Origin: Pseudokordiimonas caeni
GTDB taxonomy: Bacteria; Pseudomonadota; Alphaproteobacteria; Sphingomonadales; Kordiimonadaceae
DNA length: 64,000 nucleotides
Reading direction: 5' to 3'
NCBI RefSeq assembly: GCF_026719705.1
Contig: NZ_JAPPRR010000001.1
Coordinates: 1,093,255-1,157,254, forward strand
Within the stretch, counting starts at the first letter, position 1. Each line of letters starts with the position of its first letter. Made by a program: the position numbers and the translations under genes. Positions 61,195 to 64,000 of this stretch are shown in pieces. Below the pieces are notes generated by a model that saw only the letters and a list, made by a program, of their open reading frames with translations, did not search any database and was not told where the DNA came from.

Positions 61195-62169
61195 ATGTTC
61201 AAGTCTGTTGCTAAATTTGCTGTAGCACCTCTGATGGCGGCCGCGCTGATGAGCGCGCCGGGCCACGCGTCGACGAGCTTCGACCTGTTCGGCAGCTACA
61301 ATGCAATTTTCTTCGGGGACTACACCCTTCCGAATTCCGATGTTGAAGGCGCGCTGGCCGTTGGCGGCAACGCCTCTCTCTCGAATTTTTCGGTCGGTGA
61401 CAAGCTGTCAAACCCCGATTATGCCCTCGTTGTCGGTGGCAACCTGACGACCGGCTCGGGCCGCATCTATTATGGTGACGTGGCTGTGGGCGGCGAAGCC
61501 AACCTCGATAGCTCGGTATACTGGGGCCTGAAAAACGAAGGCCAGGAAGTGACCTCCGAACTGCCGATCGATTTCGCGGCGGTTGAGCAGTTGGCCAAGG
61601 ATACCGCCGCCTATTATGCCGGTATGGGCGCGACTGGCACTGTCGACAATGCCTGGGGCACCTACACCATCGGCAACACGGCAGATGGTGGCCCGCAGGT
61701 TTTCAACATGACCGCTGATCAGCTGAAGGAAGCTCACACGCTGGCGCTGGCCTTCACGCCGTCGAATGGCAGCTCGATCGTCATCAACGTGTCGGGCAGC
61801 ATCATCGACATGTCGAACATGGGCCTCTTCCAGACCGCATCGCAGAATATCCTCTTTAACTTCTATGAAGCCGAAACGGTAAACATCGGCGGTGTTGGTG
61901 TTTATGGCAACATTCTCGCCCCGACGGCCGATTTCGTCACCCAGTATGGCCAGATCAACGGTGTGGTGATCGGCGGCAGCTGGAGCGGTAGCGTGCAGGT
62001 CAACAATTCGCTTGGCTTCAATGACGACAGCTGGGTGCCGAATGAGCCGGGCATCCCGACGATCCCGGGCGTGCCCGAGCCAGCCACCTGGCTGATGATG
62101 ATTTTCGGCTTCGGCTTTGTGGGCCTTGCTGCCCGCCGCCGCAAAGGTGTGCGCGCCCTCGCCGCCTGA
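61195..62169 (+). CDS. Choice-of-anchor A family protein with PEP-CTERM sorting signal
   Basis: From ATG 61195 (GGGAAGGA upstream) the product has 324 residues: a signal peptide (cleavage near GHASTS), a choice-of-anchor A domain (SYNAIFFGDYTLPNSDVEGALAVGGNASLSNFSVG, VVGGNLTTGSGRIYYGDVAVGGEANLDSS) that is beta-rich, and a C-terminal PEP-CTERM tail VPEPATWLMMIFGFGFVG with a basic end AARRRKG. An exosortase would cut and anchor it at the cell surface or into extracellular polysaccharide. No exosortase or EPS gene is in the window. Confidence 0.93.
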   Translation: MFKSVAKFAVAPLMAAALMSAPGHASTSFDLFGSYNAIFFGDYTLPNSDVEGALAVGGNASLSNFSVGDKLSNPDYALVVGGNLTTGSGRIYYGDVAVGGEANLDSSVYWGLKNEGQEVTSELPIDFAAVEQLAKDTAAYYAGMGATGTVDNAWGTYTIGNTADGGPQVFNMTADQLKEAHTLALAFTPSNGSSIVINVSGSIIDMSNMGLFQTASQNILFNFYEAETVNIGGVGVYGNILAPTADFVTQYGQINGVVIGGSWSGSVQVNNSLGFNDDSWVPNEPGIPTIPGVPEPATWLMMIFGFGFVGLAARRRKGVRALAA

Positions 62170-62199
62170 TTGGTGCGCTACGTAACATCAGTTTCTGGA

Positions 62200-62236
62200 A
62201 CGGCTGCCTGACCTTCGGGCGGCCGTTTTGCTTTTA
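62200..62236 (+). terminator. Terminator of the PEP-CTERM gene
   Basis: ACGGCTGCC (62200-62208) pairs with GGCGGCCGT (62218-62226), followed by TTTGCTTTT. It lies about 30 bases after the stop. Confidence 0.85.
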
Positions 62237-62545
62237 CCATCCGCCTTGCTTGGTCGGCGGGCTCGAGGCCATGTCCAGTTCAGCGCCAAGTGCGTGGAGG
62301 GCCGCTAGTATTCGTCGTAAGTCGTGGTTTTCCCGTGCGCCCATGCCCTCCTCTACCGCAACGGCGATGTCGCGGGCGTCATATTCCCACTGCCGCAGGA
62401 TGGAAATCTTGGCCTCGCGCGGGATATCGGGGGCGGCAGCCAGTGCTTCTGGGCTGAGGCTCGATAGTCGCACGTCGGAAACCGCGAGATCGGGCCTGAG
62501 GCGGCCTCGGATATTGCCGGGATAAACGGGGTGCCGGTTCGGCAT
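62234..62545 (-). CDS. Hypothetical protein of 103 residues
   Basis: A strong ribosome site (AAAGGAG 8 bases before the ATG at 62545) supports this frame. The product is hydrophilic, with ISILRQWEYDARDIAVAVEEGMGARENHDLRRILAALHAL, a helical pattern, and no signal peptide. I do not recognise it. It lies between the PEP-CTERM gene and a GDPD gene in the same orientation as the latter. Confidence 0.6.
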   Translation of the reverse strand: MPNRHPVYPGNIRGRLRPDLAVSDVRLSSLSPEALAAAPDIPREAKISILRQWEYDARDIAVAVEEGMGARENHDLRRILAALHALGAELDMASSPPTKQGGW

Positions 62546-62637
62546 GGGGCATCTCCTTTCACGGCCTTGCGACCTGAATTGCCCCCATGGTCCTAATATA
62601 GTCGAAATGACTGGCTCTTTGAACCCCCACCCGCAGA

Positions 62638-63558
62638 TCAGCGACGCAAAACGGCCTGAACGGCGGCGTGCCGGTCGGTGGCGATGATGTCGGCTCCAGC
62701 CGCGAGAAAGTCGAGATAGCGTGTGTCATCGCCGGATGCCGCGATCCGGGCATCAAGCGACTTTGACGGGCTGCCGAGCGTGCCGAGCATGGCAAGCCAG
62801 CCTTCGGCATGTATGGCGTCATAAAGGGCGCGGTCGCGCACCTGCAGGCCGGTCCAGGCGACGACCTGCTTCGGGTCGATGCCGCTTGCCTTCACCCGTT
62901 CGATATCATCCATACTGTCAATGGATACCGACAGCATCATTTCAGGGGCGGCGGCATGAAATGCCATGGCTTGCCCGTGGCTGTAGGTGATGAGGATCAC
63001 CCTGCCCGCCACGCCCGCCGCGCGCACATGACGGGTAACGTCGACGATATCGACACCCGGCTTGATATCGAGCGAAAGGATCGCTTTCGCTTGCCTCGTG
63101 AAGGCAAGTACCTGGTCGAGCGTCGGCACGCGGTAAGGCATGGTCCTGCCTTCGGGGTCCCGCAACTGGAGTGTTTTTACATAGTCATGGGTGACAGCGT
63201 CCACGCGGCCCGTGCCGGTCGTCGTCCGCTCCAGCGTTTCGTCATGCATCAGGATCAATGTCCCGTCCTTCAGCCGGCGGATATCGACCTCGAGAAGCGA
63301 AGGACCGAAGGTCAACGCATGCGCCAGCGTTTCGATGGCATTTTCGGGATAGCCCGGCATATCGCCGCCCCGATGCGCGCTGACAAGCGGCTTGCGGTCC
63401 GGCGTGTAGCGCAGGTAGGCCGGCAGGCCGCCAGCGGGCAGTTCGGTGCCATGAAGGACTGCCGCCTCGATCTTCGGTTGCGGGCCTTCCGCGCCCGCCG
63501 GCAGGCTTGCAATTGCCCAGAGGGCCAGCCATAGTCCGATCCAACGCCGCATCCGCAT
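62638..63558 (-). CDS. Glycerophosphodiester phosphodiesterase, exported
   Basis: The 306-residue protein has a signal peptide (cleavage near PAGAEG) and the GDPD TIM barrel: VSAHRGGDMPGYPENAIETLAHALTFGPSLLEVDIRRLKDGTLILMHDETLERTTTGTG, carrying the H-R-G...P-E-N and E-x-D plus HD catalytic motifs. It splits glycerophosphodiesters into glycerol 3-phosphate and an alcohol in the periplasm; this feeds GlpK-type metabolism. The start lies 51 bases from the divergent mazG start. Confidence 0.92.
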   Translation of the reverse strand: MRMRRWIGLWLALWAIASLPAGAEGPQPKIEAAVLHGTELPAGGLPAYLRYTPDRKPLVSAHRGGDMPGYPENAIETLAHALTFGPSLLEVDIRRLKDGTLILMHDETLERTTTGTGRVDAVTHDYVKTLQLRDPEGRTMPYRVPTLDQVLAFTRQAKAILSLDIKPGVDIVDVTRHVRAAGVAGRVILITYSHGQAMAFHAAAPEMMLSVSIDSMDDIERVKASGIDPKQVVAWTGLQVRDRALYDAIHAEGWLAMLGTLGSPSKSLDARIAASGDDTRYLDFLAAGADIIATDRHAAVQAVLRR

Positions 63559-63609
63559 TCTCCATTGTCTGCTCGTGCCCTATAAGGCCGCGTTCGGCCG
63601 GTCGTATCA

Positions 63610-64000
63610 ATGGTAAAAGACGAAACGATGACACATCCCGATCCGATGACCCGACTTCTCGATATCATGGCGCGCCTCCGCGATCCGAACGGCGGCTGCC
63701 CGTGGGATCTGGAGCAGGATTTTGCCTCCATCGCGCCCTATACCATCGAGGAGGCCTATGAGGTCGAGGAAGCGATCCGGGCAAACGATATGGCCTCCCT
63801 GAAGGAAGAACTTGGCGACCTCCTGTTGCAGACGGTGTTCCACAGCCAGATGGCGGCGGAAGCCGGACATTTCACTTTCGATGACGTGGCAGCGGCAATC
63901 GGCGACAAGATGGTGGCACGTCATCCGCATGTATTCGGCGACGCCGATATCGCGACGGCGGACGCGCAAACTGTAGCCTGGGAAGTGCAGAAGGCCAAGG
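63610..64000 (+). CDS. mazG: Nucleoside triphosphate pyrophosphohydrolase MazG, N-terminal part (runs off the end)
   Basis: The frame of 130 codons is cut by the window end. It reads MTRLLDIMARLRDPNGGCPWDLEQ, IAPYTIEEAYEVEEAI and EELGDLLLQTVFHSQMA, with the E-E-x-x-E and E-x-x-D metal motifs of MazG. The enzyme removes diphosphate from nucleotides. The ATG at 63610 was taken as the longest start; ATG 63628 is equally possible. Confidence 0.93.
   Translation, partial: MVKDETMTHPDPMTRLLDIMARLRDPNGGCPWDLEQDFASIAPYTIEEAYEVEEAIRANDMASLKEELGDLLLQTVFHSQMAAEAGHFTFDDVAAAIGDKMVARHPHVFGDADIATADAQTVAWEVQKAK

Overview
This window is chromosomal housekeeping DNA from a high-GC Gram-negative bacterium, most likely an alphaproteobacterium. 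Evidence for that placement (inference): the block gyrA, coaD, cyclophilin, queA, tgt; the block lytic transglycosylase, rlpA, D,D-carboxypeptidase, tmk, holB, metG, tatD, MBL hydrolase; panB followed by a YfgM-like protein, bamB and der; motA without an adjacent motB; ScsB paired with an envelope redoxin; and a PEP-CTERM protein. I see no insertion sequence, prophage, CRISPR array or rRNA operon. Only the stretch near 58.0-59.3 kb looks foreign in base composition.

Layout. 0-4.4 kb: panB end, outer-membrane assembly (yfgM-like, bamB) and ribosome GTPase der. 4.4-6.9 kb: three-gene ABC importer (translationally coupled binding protein, ATPase and permease). 6.75-8.8 kb: truncated hemoglobin divergent from ctaA-cutA. 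8.8-10.9 kb: membrane-anchored nitrilase-like hydrolase and an NADP oxidoreductase. 11.1-12.2 kb: rplM-rpsI with a clear promoter, a structured leader and a terminator. 12.3-18 kb: S9 peptidase, small membrane/periplasmic proteins, a flavoprotein, a tautomerase and glycerate kinase. 18-21 kb: ScsB-type reductant transporter with a redoxin. 20.9-26.8 kb: motA, argC, gamma-carbonic anhydrase, PuuD-like membrane protein, NDUFAF6-like protein, TPR lipoprotein, chorismate mutase. 26.9-31.4 kb: glpK, a diiron ferritin-like protein, and glnK-amt behind a sigma-54 promoter with an NtrC-type site. 31.5-38.7 kb: unknown protein, GST, OprO/P-type porin, a periplasmic sensor protein plus chemoreceptor, Asp/Asn hydroxylase, SMR exporter, YdeI-type protein. 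38.7-39 kb: a dense hairpin cluster and tRNA-Ser. 39-47.6 kb: gyrA to tgt block and an exported hydrolase. 47.7-58 kb: tRNA-Lys and the cell wall/DNA replication/metG operon-like block. 58-64 kb: a low-GC orphan, a two-lobed aspartic protease, a monooxygenase, a PEP-CTERM protein, a GDPD and the start of mazG.

How the genes work together: most groups are conventional (nitrogen sensing by GlnK and ammonium uptake by Amt; tRNA queuosine by QueA and Tgt; peptidoglycan turnover by a lytic transglycosylase, RlpA and DacA; envelope redox by ScsB and the redoxin). The best candidates for something not previously described are non-coding: interleaved inverted repeats upstream of the porin gene (32784-32841), six consecutive hairpins next to tRNA-Ser (38748-38882), mutually exclusive hairpins over the ribosome binding site of the SMR exporter (38288-38323), and the structured divergent region and leader upstream of rplM (10961-11206). 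Among the proteins, the separate periplasmic sensor next to a CHASE3-type chemoreceptor and the antisense-overlapping hemoglobin tail stand out.

All calls rest on reading the sequence and remembered family features; no database search was run.
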